A stretch of 9,499 nt of DNA from Odoribacteraceae bacterium (GTDB lineage Bacteria; Bacteroidota; Bacteroidia; Bacteroidales; Marinifilaceae). Positions 1 to 6,547 of the stretch are shown piece after piece. The position numbers were made by a program, and so were the translations under genes. The notes beneath the pieces were generated by a model. The model did no database searches and was not told the DNA's origin. It saw only the letters and a list, made by a program, of their open reading frames with translations. Numbering within the stretch: the stretch's first letter is position 1; each line of letters opens with the position of its first letter. Location of the stretch: assembly GCA_031259905.1 (NCBI GenBank), contig JAIRKS010000011.1, positions 1 to 9,499 on the forward strand, in the 5' to 3' direction.

Positions 1-930
1 GAACGTCCCGGCGGGCAGGATCCCCTCGTTCACGCCGTAAGCGAACGCGTAGAGAATGAATCCCGTGGAGCTGGTCTCCGGCGACGGGTAACTCGCCGGG
101 TCAAGCAAGCTGGCGCGCCAGTAACCGTCCGGCTGCTGGAGCGCGCGCAAGCGATCGCACAGCTCGACGAACAGGCGCTCGTAGAAGGGACGGTAACGGT
201 CGCCACGCGGCAACTCCTTTAATATCTCCGCCAGCCCGCCGGCAACCCAGCCGTTGCCGCGGCCCCAGAAGACCTTGCGACCGTTCGCCTCGCGCCGCTC
301 GAAGTAATTCCAGTCGCGGAAGAAAAGACGCTCCTCCTTGTCGTAAAGGTACGCGCACGTCTCCTTGAACTCCTTGTCGGCAAACCTCATGTAGCGCCGC
401 TCGCCCGTCAGGCGGTAGAGCTTCACGTAGACGGCCGGCGCCATGAACAGCGCGTCGCACCAGCTCCACTTGTCCAGCCCCTCGCCCGTCCGGTAATCCA
501 GCTGCATGTTGTTCGCCGGGGGATTCGCCATCACCCATTGCACGCGCGCGAACGTCGGCCAGAGCATCGAGGGACGACCGTGCTTCCTGTAAAGATCAAC
601 GTACACCTGGCTGATGCAGATGTCGTCGGCATGGTACATCCGCTTGGCCGGCTGCCACCCGCCGCGACGGGCAACGTCGAGCAGGAATTGCTCGTAAGGG
701 TTCTCCCCCTCGCCCGCGATCCCGGCCCAGTCGAGCATCCCCATGTACAGGGCCGCGTTCTCCCAGCCCAGGGGCTGGTGCTTCACTTGCGGCTGGCGCG
801 CGAGCTGCCAGTCGGCCACCAGGCGCATGACGCGACGGATCGCTTCCCCGTCCAGGGACGCGTCGTGATGCCGCGCCGGGAGATCGAACGCGGGCAGTAA
901 CAGGATAATGAATAGTATACTCTTTCTCAT
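1..930 (-). CDS. GH88/GH105-type unsaturated glycuronyl (rhamnogalacturonyl) hydrolase, secreted, C-terminus outside the window
   Basis: The frame runs 310 codons from an ATG at 930 to the window edge without a stop, so the C-terminus is missing; YteR-like relatives are about 370 residues. Residues 1-19 look like a signal peptide (Arg-Lys, a hydrophobic ILFIILLLPAF core, then LPA), so the product is probably periplasmic. The mature part has alpha/alpha-barrel hydrolase landmarks: HADD at 100-103, WSWCDALFMAP at 155-165 and FWGRGNGW at 221-228. In this family a conserved Asp protonates the double bond of the unsaturated uronic acid left by a polysaccharide lyase; D159 in WCDALFM is my best match, with D102/D103 as the other conserved acid. 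That it acts on pectin fragments is inference; family members also take other unsaturated uronides. No lyase or SusC/D gene is visible. It starts 36 bases after asnB on the same strand with no clear promoter between, so co-transcription is possible. Confidence 0.88.
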   Translation of the reverse strand, partial: MRKSILFIILLLPAFDLPARHHDASLDGEAIRRVMRLVADWQLARQPQVKHQPLGWENAALYMGMLDWAGIAGEGENPYEQFLLDVARRGGWQPAKRMYHADDICISQVYVDLYRKHGRPSMLWPTFARVQWVMANPPANNMQLDYRTGEGLDKWSWCDALFMAPAVYVKLYRLTGERRYMRFADKEFKETCAYLYDKEERLFFRDWNYFERREANGRKVFWGRGNGWVAGGLAEILKELPRGDRYRPFYERLFVELCDRLRALQQPDGYWRASLLDPASYPSPETSSTGFILYAFAYGVNEGILPAGTF

Positions 931-966
931 GGTTCTCAAGTAATATGAAACGATAAACATCAACGC

Positions 967-2631
967 TCAAAGCCCGCGGTGGTGGACGCTGCCAACGGCA
1001 CGCCCCGACGGGTCGTTCATCCCGCGGAACGAGGCGTCCCACGCCAGCGCCTCGGGCGTGCTGCACGCGACCGACGGCGCGGAGGGAACCGTCGCGGCTG
1101 CCTGTGCCGACGGGAAGTGCTCCTCGAAGATCAGGCGGTAGTAGTACTCCTCCTTGTTGCGCGGCGGGTTGACGGGGAAGCGTCTCGCCGCGTGGGACAT
1201 CATCCTGTCGCTAACCGCCTCCGCGGTGACGCGCTTGAGGCTGTCGATCCAGCCGTACCCCACGCCGTCCGAGAATTGCTCTTTCTGCCGCCACGCCACG
1301 CTCTCCGGCAGGAGATCCTTGCACGCCTCGCGCAGGATCCACTTCTCCATCTTCCCGTTCGCGGCCATCTTGTCCGCGGGATTGAGCCGCATGGCCACGT
1401 CAAGGAATTCCTTGTCGAGGAACGGGACGCGCCCCTCCACGCCCCACGCCGCGAGCGCCTTGTTCGCCCGCAGGCAATCGTACAGGTAGAGCTTGCCCAG
1501 CTTGCGCACCGTCTCCTCGTGGAACGAGCGCGCGTCGGGGGCCTTGTGGAAGTAGAGATACCCGCCGAAAATCTCGTCGGCACCCTCCCCCGACAGCACC
1601 ATCTTTATCCCCATCGACTTGATGACCCGCGCCAGCAGGTACATCGGCGTGGAGGCGCGCACGGTCGTCACGTCATACGTCTCGAGGTAATAGATCACGT
1701 CGCGCAACGCGTCCAACCCCTCCTGTACCGTGTAATGAATCTCGTGATGCACCGTCCCTATGTGCCCGGCCACCGTCCGCGCGGCCGGGAGATCCGGCGC
1801 GCCTTCCAGCCCCACGGCAAACGAGTGCAAGCGCGGCCACCACGCCTCGCTCCGCCCGTCGGTCTCGACGCGCTTGCCGGCGAATTTCCTCGCGATCGCC
1901 GAGACAATCGACGAGTCTAGTCCCCCCGACAGCAGCACCCCGTACGGGACGTCCGACATCAGCTGGCGACGCACTGCAGCCTCCAGCGACTCCCGCAGGA
2001 CGCCGACGTCGGAGACGTTATCCCGCACCGCGTCGTACGACGTCCAGTCGCGATGATACCACCTGCGCGGCTCCTTGTCCGGGCTGTAATAATACTCGCC
2101 CGGCGCGAACGGCTCGATGGCGGAGCAGACGCCCTCCAGCGCTTTCAGCTCCGAGGCCACGTAGAAGTGCCCCCCGGCGTCCCATCCCCTGTACACGGGG
2201 ATGATCCCGACGTGATCGCGGGCGACGAGGTAGACGTCTTTCTCCGCGTCGTAGAGGGCGAAGCCGAAGATGCCGTTCAGCTCCTCGATGAAGCCGGGGC
2301 CTTGCTCGCGGTAGAGCGCCAGGATGACCTCGCAGTCCGATCCCGTCTGGAACTCGTAATTCTCCCGCAACCGGGCGCGTAGCTCGCGATGGTTGTATAT
2401 CTCTCCGTTGACCGACAGGACGAGCTTCCCGTCCTTGCTCCTGAGCGGTTGCCCGCCGGACTCCGGGTCGACGATCGAGAGACGCTCGTGCGCGAGTACC
2501 GCGCTGCCACCGCAATAGATCCCCGACCAGTCGGGACCGCGGTGACGGATCTTCTGTGTCATTTTCAATACATGTCCCCTGTAATCTTCGGGACTCGACG
2601 CGATGTCGAACATTCCTATAATTCCGCACAT
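967..2631 (-). CDS. asnB: Asparagine synthase B, glutamine-hydrolysing
   Basis: A complete 554-residue protein, about the length of E. coli AsnB. It makes asparagine from aspartate in the cytoplasm, using ATP and ammonia released from glutamine. The N-terminal Ntn glutaminase domain begins MCGI with the nucleophile Cys2, followed by the glutamine-binding pattern R50 (HERL), NGEIYNH at 75-81 and D99 (SDCE). The C-terminal synthetase domain has the ATP-pyrophosphatase loop SGGLDSS at 235-241, SGEGADEIFGGY at 347-358 and the EGRVPFLDKEF segment near 399-409. The last 40 or so residues are Ala/Pro-rich and then close with DPSGRAVG, a class-typical ending. The ATG at 2631 is required because Cys2 must become the N-terminus. 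A Bacteroides-type -7 box lies 25 bases upstream, giving a short leader. The gene is divergent from the RRM protein gene and followed closely by the GH105 gene. Confidence 0.97.
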   Translation of the reverse strand: MCGIIGMFDIASSPEDYRGHVLKMTQKIRHRGPDWSGIYCGGSAVLAHERLSIVDPESGGQPLRSKDGKLVLSVNGEIYNHRELRARLRENYEFQTGSDCEVILALYREQGPGFIEELNGIFGFALYDAEKDVYLVARDHVGIIPVYRGWDAGGHFYVASELKALEGVCSAIEPFAPGEYYYSPDKEPRRWYHRDWTSYDAVRDNVSDVGVLRESLEAAVRRQLMSDVPYGVLLSGGLDSSIVSAIARKFAGKRVETDGRSEAWWPRLHSFAVGLEGAPDLPAARTVAGHIGTVHHEIHYTVQEGLDALRDVIYYLETYDVTTVRASTPMYLLARVIKSMGIKMVLSGEGADEIFGGYLYFHKAPDARSFHEETVRKLGKLYLYDCLRANKALAAWGVEGRVPFLDKEFLDVAMRLNPADKMAANGKMEKWILREACKDLLPESVAWRQKEQFSDGVGYGWIDSLKRVTAEAVSDRMMSHAARRFPVNPPRNKEEYYYRLIFEEHFPSAQAAATVPSAPSVACSTPEALAWDASFRGMNDPSGRAVGSVHHRGL

Positions 2632-2656
2632 AATATTAACGGTTTAAGTTCGCCGG

Positions 2657-2664
2657 CAAAGGTA
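2657..2664 (-). promoter_or_regulatory. Likely -7 box of the asnB promoter
   Basis: On the minus strand these bases read TACCTTTG, an exact match to the Bacteroidetes -7 consensus TAnnTTTG, 25 bases before the asnB ATG. The -33 position 19 bases further upstream reads GTTC, a poor match to TTG, so the promoter may be weak or activator-dependent. The implied leader is about 20 bases. Confidence 0.6.
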
Positions 2665-2767
2665 TTCACTTTTTACACTTCTGAACGATACGCGCGGGAT
2701 TATCTCGCCTTGACCGGGCAGGCTTCGCGACTTTCCATCGCACGGGATAAAAAAAATCTTGAAAAAC

Positions 2768-2797
2768 TTGTTTATTCGAAATATGAGTGTACCTTTG
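2768..2797 (+). promoter_or_regulatory. Bacteroides-type promoter driving the RRM protein gene
   Basis: TTG at 2768-2770, a 19-base spacer, then TACCTTTG at 2790-2797. This fits the Bacteroidetes primary-sigma consensus (TTG, 19-21 bases, TAnnTTTG). Transcription would start near 2804, leaving an untranslated leader of about 120 bases before the ATG at 2925. Confidence 0.75.
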
Positions 2798-2822
2798 CCG
2801 CGTAATCGGACTGGTCTCGTTG

Positions 2823-2864
2823 TCGTTAAGTACTTTCCTTTCATGAATAATGTATCGTTAAGTA
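2823..2864 (+). repeat. Direct repeat in the leader of the RRM protein gene
   Basis: TCGTTAAGTA occurs at 2823-2832 and again at 2855-2864, start to start 32 bases apart, both inside the predicted 5' leader of the RNA-binding protein gene. They could be binding sites for the protein itself or another regulator. This is inference; only the repetition is seen. Confidence 0.4.
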
Positions 2865-2924
2865 GATTTCATCCCGATCCCCGATCCCGGTTACACGAAT
2901 TATTAATTTAAAGTTTTATACTTA

Positions 2925-3263
2925 ATGAACATCTACATTTCAAATTTGAGTTACGGCATCAGTGATGCTGATTTAAGAGAGTTGTTTGCCGATTACGGTG
3001 AAATCATCTCTGCTAAGGTAATCTTGGATCGCGAGACAGGCCGCTCGAGAGGCTTCGGTTTCGTGGAACTGGCTGACGAAGCGTTGGGACAGAAGGCCAT
3101 CGACGAGTTGAACCAGGCCGAGTATGACGGGAAAGTGATCAGCGTGAACCTGGCCAAGCCGCGTGTAGACAGGCCCGCGGGCGGACGTGGAGGCGCTAAT
3201 CGCGGTGGTGGCGGTTTCAACCGGGATCGTCGCGGGGGCTACAATTCCGAGAGACGTTACTAA
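2925..3263 (+). CDS. Single-RRM RNA-binding protein with Gly/Arg-rich tail
   Basis: A complete 112-residue protein. Residues 1-78 form one RNA recognition motif: RNP2 is IYISNL at 3-8 and RNP1 is RGFGFVEL at 42-49, with the aromatic residues (Y4, F44, F46) that stack on RNA bases. Residues 79-112 are a basic, flexible tail rich in Gly, Arg and Asn with RGG-like steps (GGRGG, RGGGG, RRGG). Such short RRM proteins are abundant in Bacteroidetes, which lack Hfq in many lineages, and are thought to act as global post-transcriptional regulators; that role here comes from the family, not from this sequence. The gene has its own strong promoter, a leader of about 120 bases with a repeated decamer, and its own terminator, so it is probably monocistronic. 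The start is fixed because RNP2 lies only two residues from the ATG. Confidence 0.95.
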   Translation: MNIYISNLSYGISDADLRELFADYGEIISAKVILDRETGRSRGFGFVELADEALGQKAIDELNQAEYDGKVISVNLAKPRVDRPAGGRGGANRGGGGFNRDRRGGYNSERRY

Positions 3264-3280
3264 CGTTATCTCGCGCGCGA

Positions 3281-3317
3281 AAGGACAGAGGTGAGATCTA
3301 CCTCTGTCCTTTTTTTA
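3281..3317 (+). terminator. Intrinsic terminator of the RRM protein gene
   Basis: A perfect 12-bp stem (AAGGACAGAGGT at 3281-3292 with ACCTCTGTCCTT at 3300-3311) around a 7-base loop, running into an uninterrupted T tract to 3316. It lies 18 bases after the stop codon and insulates the RRM gene from the DUF4494 gene. Confidence 0.93.
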
Positions 3318-3367
3318 TCTTCATGCCGCGAAAACAGGACGTAAAATAAAAACTAACACAAGAAATA

Positions 3368-3829
3368 ATGACAGCAAACTGGTTTGAATGTAGAATCAAG
3401 TACATGAAACAGACGGACGACGGGAAAGAAAAAAAAGTCTCGGAACAATACCTCGTGGACGCCGTCTCGTACACGGAAGCGGAAAGCCGGATCGTCGCGG
3501 AGCTATCCACGGCCTTACAGGGAGAATACACCATCACCGGCTTGAAACGCTCGAACATCTCCGAGCTGGTGATCTCCGAAGACGGGAACGACGACAAGTG
3601 GTTCAAGGCAAAAGTATCCATACTGGACGCCGACCAGCTCACCGGGAAAGAAAAACGCGTGAATAATTACTTCCTCGTGACCGGCAGCTCCCTCGAACGG
3701 GCACTGGAAAACCTGCAACATAACCTCTCCACGTACATCGTCCCCTGCGAGATCGTCTCCCTCGCCGACACGAGCTTCATGGACGTCTTCCCGTACAAGG
3801 TAACCCTGCAAGAACAAGAAGAGATCTAA
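3368..3829 (+). CDS. DUF4494 family protein, function unknown
   Basis: A complete 153-residue soluble protein with no signal peptide or membrane segment. I recognise the Bacteroidetes family DUF4494 from the opening WFECRIKY, the EQYLVDAVSYTEAESRI segment near residues 26-42, the WFKAKVSI motif at about 78-85 and the NNYFLV...SLERALENL region after residue 98. The two WF(E/K)xK blocks, each followed by a YLVDA/YFLVT strand and a helix, suggest an internal duplication with two copies of one small alpha/beta unit. No catalytic residues are apparent and no function is assigned to the family as far as I know. The ATG at 3368 follows an A-rich stretch typical of Bacteroidetes starts. No clear -7 box is visible between the preceding terminator and this ATG, so its promoter is unresolved. 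Confidence 0.9.
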   Translation: MTANWFECRIKYMKQTDDGKEKKVSEQYLVDAVSYTEAESRIVAELSTALQGEYTITGLKRSNISELVISEDGNDDKWFKAKVSILDADQLTGKEKRVNNYFLVTGSSLERALENLQHNLSTYIVPCEIVSLADTSFMDVFPYKVTLQEQEEI

Positions 3830-3888
3830 GCGCGCCCCCGGACAATAACAGGCAAGCGCGGAAACCCGGACGGGAAAAAAACATTACT

Positions 3889-3954
3889 CGACCCGGGGAT
3901 CGAACAAGAGAAGGCACGCGGCCGGTCTTCCTTGCTCGATCCCCGGGTCGTTTA
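3889..3954. terminator. Long hairpin after the DUF4494 gene, possible bidirectional terminator
   Basis: A perfect 15-bp inverted repeat (CGACCCGGGGATCGA at 3889-3903 and its complement at 3936-3950) encloses a 32-base loop. One mismatch further in, four more pairs form (CAAG 3905-3908 with CTTG 3931-3934). A short T run follows on the plus strand, and seven A's at 3875-3881 supply a U tract for minus-strand transcripts seven bases past the stem. It starts about 60 bases beyond the DUF4494 stop, in the convergent spacer. Its size is more than a terminator needs. Confidence 0.6.
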
Positions 3955-4089
3955 ACGAACGTCGTCCGGGGCTGTCTCCCGCCGGGTCATCGCCGGCACA
4001 CCTCCAGGGATCAAGGGGAGCACGCTGCATCCCGTCGACAAGCGCCCCGGCACTCCCGTGCCCTTGCCCTTGCCGGGAATCAACGGGAC

Positions 4090-4119
4090 AAAAAAAAAGC
4101 GCCGGGCAGCGCCCGCGCG
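4090..4119 (-). terminator. Probable recG terminator
   Basis: On the minus strand a GC-rich hairpin (CGGGC, loop GCT, GCCCG at 4115-4103, extended by three or four pairs beyond a one-base bulge) runs directly into nine U's (A's at 4090-4098 on the plus strand). It is about 220 bases past the recG stop, so the tandem array at 4127-4273 would lie in the recG 3' untranslated region. Confidence 0.68.
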
Positions 4120-4126
4120 TCATCAT

Positions 4127-4273
4127 CGTTTCCTCGGCCTCATCGAGAGTTTCCCCGCCCTTGCCGGAAGTTTCCTCGGCCTTGCCGGAAGTTTCACCGG
4201 CCTTGCCGGAAGTTTCACCGGTCTCGCCGGAAGTTTCCCCGCCCTCGCCGGGAGTTTTCCCGCGGCGGACCGT
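4127..4273. repeat. Tandem array A: seven units of 21 bp
   Basis: Unit starts at 4127, 4148, 4169, 4190, 4211, 4232 and 4253 are each exactly 21 bases apart. The unit is AGTTTC, then a variable block such as ACCGGCC or CCCGCCC, then TTGCCGGA or CTCGCCGG. The GCCGG and CCGGC pieces can pair within or between units. First and last copies are the most diverged. The array sits between recG and its probable terminator. The frame across it (heptapeptide GSFTGLA) has only a GTG start and no coding support, so I treat it as non-coding. Confidence 0.85.
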
Positions 4274-4336
4274 CGCCCGGAAGCGCGACTATCGACATCA
4301 AAACATCACGTGGAATAGCCCCGTACCGGGTTAGAT

Positions 4337-6436
4337 TCAGCTAATATACCTCCAGTTCACCCTCGTTTTGAAGATCCGTTTCACCTGCACGGCGAGAACC
4401 GCGTTCCTCTCGTCGACAAGCTCCGGATCCTTCTCGAGAATCTCGCTGGCCGTCCGTGCAGCCTGGCAGAGAATCCCCTCGTCCTTCCCGAGATCGGCCA
4501 CGCGCAAGTTACACGCCAGCCCGCTCTGCCTCGTCCCGTCGACATCCCCCGCTCCCCTGAGCTTCATGTCAGCCTCGGCGATCACGAACCCGTCATTCGT
4601 GGAAGTCATCGTGTCGATACGCTTCCTGGAATCGGCGGAAATCCGGTAAGAAGTCATCAGGATACAATACGCCTGGTCGCCCCCGCGTCCCACGCGCCCG
4701 CGCAGCTGGTGCAACTGCGACAGACCGAACCGCTCGGCGCTCTCGACCAGCATCACCGTCGCGTTCGGGACATTCACCCCCACCTCGATCACCGTCGTTG
4801 CCACGAGAATACGCGTCTCCCCCTCCACGAACCGCCTCATCTGCTCCTCCTTCTCGGCGGCCTTCAACCTCCCGTGCACGATACCGGCGCGAAAGCCGAG
4901 CGGCCCGAAATAACCGTTCACCTGCTCGTACCCCTCCTCCAGGTTGCGGTAATCCATTGTCTCGGACTCGGAAATCAGCGGGTACACCACGTACGCCTGC
5001 CGTCCCCTTTCCAGCTCGCCGCGCAAAAAAGCGTAAGCCTCGAAGCGTCGTTCCTCGTGCACGTGCCGCGTGTTCACGGGTTTCCTTCCCGGCGGCATCT
5101 CGTCGATCACGGAGACATCCAGGTCCCCGTACAGCGTCATCGCGAGGGTACGCGGGATCGGCGTGGCGGTCATCACCAGCACGTGCGGCGGCACCGCGTT
5201 CTTCCCCCACAACTTCGCCCGCTGCGCCACGCCGAAGCGGTGCTGCTCGTCGATCACCACCAGCCCGATCTCCCGGAAGCTCACCGCGTCCTCCAGCAGC
5301 GCGTGCGTCCCGACGAGCACCTGCAGGCTCCCGTCGGCAAGCCCCGCGTGGATCTTCTCCCTCTCCTTCTTCTTTGTCGACCCGGTGAGCAACCCGACGT
5401 TCACGCCCATCTCGCGCAACAACCCGGAAATCGTCTCGTGGTGCTGCGCGGCGAGGATAGCCGTGGGCGCCATGATGCAAGCCTGGAAGCCGTTATCCAG
5501 CGCCAGCAACATGCACATCACGGCGACGAGCGTCTTGCCGCTCCCGACGTCCCCCTGCAGCAGGCGGTTCATCTGCTTCCCGGAGCCGCAATCCCGCCGG
5601 ATCTCGCGGATCACCCGCTTCTGCGCGCCCGTGAGCGGGAAGGGCAGGTAGTGATCGTAAAACCGGTGGAAATAGTCCCCGACGACGGTGAACGGGTGGC
5701 CCTGGAAACAAACCTTGCGCCTGAACTTCTGTTTCAGGACATGCAGCTGGATATAGAACAGCTCCTCGAACTTCAGGCGGTACAACGCCCTGTCGAGTTC
5801 CCCCGCGTCGCGCGGGAAGTGCACGGTATAGAGCGCGTCGTGGAGGTACACCAGCCGGTGCTCGCGGATAAACCACGCGGGGAGCGTCTCGTTGACCCGC
5901 TCGTGGAGGCGCCGGAAGATAGCCGCCTGGATGTTACTGATCGCTTTCGAGTTCAGGTATCCTTTTTTCATCTTCCCCGTCGTCGGGTACAACGCCTGCA
6001 GGCCGGCGCGCGGGCGGGCGTCGGCGTCGAACGGCTCTATCTCCGGGTGGACGACGTTCAGCTTGCTATTAAAGAGCGTGGGCTTGCCGAAGATCACGTA
6101 CTCGGCGCCGGGGACGATCTTCCCGGCGAGGTACTTGTAGCCCTTGAACCAGACGAGTTCCAGCTCTCCCGTCCCGTCGTCGGCCGTCGCCACGGCGTGT
6201 TGCCGGCGACCCTCGCCGGTGATCACCAGGCGGGAGACGCGCGCCCTGACCTGCACGTGCGGCAGCGAGGCCGAGAGTTCGGCGATCGTGTAAAAGCGCG
6301 TGCGATCGACGTAACGGTAAGGGAGGTGGTACAACATCTCCTCGAACGTCCGCGCGCCGAGCTCTTGCTCGAGGAGCGTCGCCTTTTTCGCCCCGACCTC
6401 GGGCAGGATTCTTAAATACAGGTTGTCTATTTCCAC
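4337..6436 (-). CDS. recG: ATP-dependent DNA helicase RecG
   Basis: A complete 699-residue protein; E. coli RecG has 693. RecG reverses stalled replication forks and processes D-loops and R-loops. The N-terminal wedge/OB region covers about residues 60-140 (VQVRARVSRLVI, YVIFGKP, HPEIE). The SF2 motor follows: Walker A GDVGSGKT at 295-302, MAPTAILA at 322-329, DEQH box at 396-399, TATPIPRT at 423-430, VATTVIEVGVNVPNA at 545-559 and QLRGRVGR at 577-584. The translocation segment SNDGFVIA-type (here TNDGFVIAEADMKLRGAGD) and GTRQSG near 613-639 are intact, so it should be active. The start is GTG at 6436: no in-frame ATG lies nearby upstream and the protein then begins like other family members. 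The upstream M23 gene is separated from it by a strong terminator only 26 bases before the GTG. Confidence 0.97.
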   Translation of the reverse strand: MEIDNLYLRILPEVGAKKATLLEQELGARTFEEMLYHLPYRYVDRTRFYTIAELSASLPHVQVRARVSRLVITGEGRRQHAVATADDGTGELELVWFKGYKYLAGKIVPGAEYVIFGKPTLFNSKLNVVHPEIEPFDADARPRAGLQALYPTTGKMKKGYLNSKAISNIQAAIFRRLHERVNETLPAWFIREHRLVYLHDALYTVHFPRDAGELDRALYRLKFEELFYIQLHVLKQKFRRKVCFQGHPFTVVGDYFHRFYDHYLPFPLTGAQKRVIREIRRDCGSGKQMNRLLQGDVGSGKTLVAVMCMLLALDNGFQACIMAPTAILAAQHHETISGLLREMGVNVGLLTGSTKKKEREKIHAGLADGSLQVLVGTHALLEDAVSFREIGLVVIDEQHRFGVAQRAKLWGKNAVPPHVLVMTATPIPRTLAMTLYGDLDVSVIDEMPPGRKPVNTRHVHEERRFEAYAFLRGELERGRQAYVVYPLISESETMDYRNLEEGYEQVNGYFGPLGFRAGIVHGRLKAAEKEEQMRRFVEGETRILVATTVIEVGVNVPNATVMLVESAERFGLSQLHQLRGRVGRGGDQAYCILMTSYRISADSRKRIDTMTSTNDGFVIAEADMKLRGAGDVDGTRQSGLACNLRVADLGKDEGILCQAARTASEILEKDPELVDERNAVLAVQVKRIFKTRVNWRYIS

Positions 6437-6461
6437 GGTACTTCTTTTGCCGGGCGAAAGT

Positions 6462-6492
6462 AAAAAAAAGAGGGCGATTCGTTGAACCGCCC
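6462..6492 (-). terminator. Intrinsic terminator between the M23 peptidase gene and recG
   Basis: On the minus strand GGGCGGTTC, loop AAC, GAATCGCCC forms a 9-bp stem with one G-U pair (6492-6472), followed by TC and eight T's (A's at 6462-6469). It ends only 25 bases before the recG GTG, so it may also act as an attenuator for recG if that gene is read from upstream. Confidence 0.88.
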
Positions 6493-6547
6493 GGCAATAA
6501 ATTTTACCCTCCTCCCCGCCCCCCGCGACGGGCAGTCGCGCTGCCGG

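Noticed and set aside
979..1920. Plus-strand frame of 313 codons opposite asnB
   Set aside because: Antisense shadow of asnB with no recognisable features.
2644..2844. Minus-strand frame of 66 codons upstream of asnB
   Set aside because: It overlaps both divergent promoters and has no domain; basic composition follows from the AT-rich sequence.
3884..4126. Minus-strand frame of 80 codons in the convergent spacer
   Set aside because: It overlaps the two hairpins, has no family resemblance and sits where recG transcription should have ended.
4058..4318. Small plus-strand frame across array A (GSFTGLA repeats)
   Set aside because: GTG start in a low-complexity stretch, and it would run through the probable recG terminator hairpin; best explained by the 21-bp period.
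4709..6415. Plus-strand frame of 568 codons opposite recG
   Set aside because: Antisense shadow of a clear recG gene, due to high GC at third positions; Arg/Pro/His-rich translation without domains.
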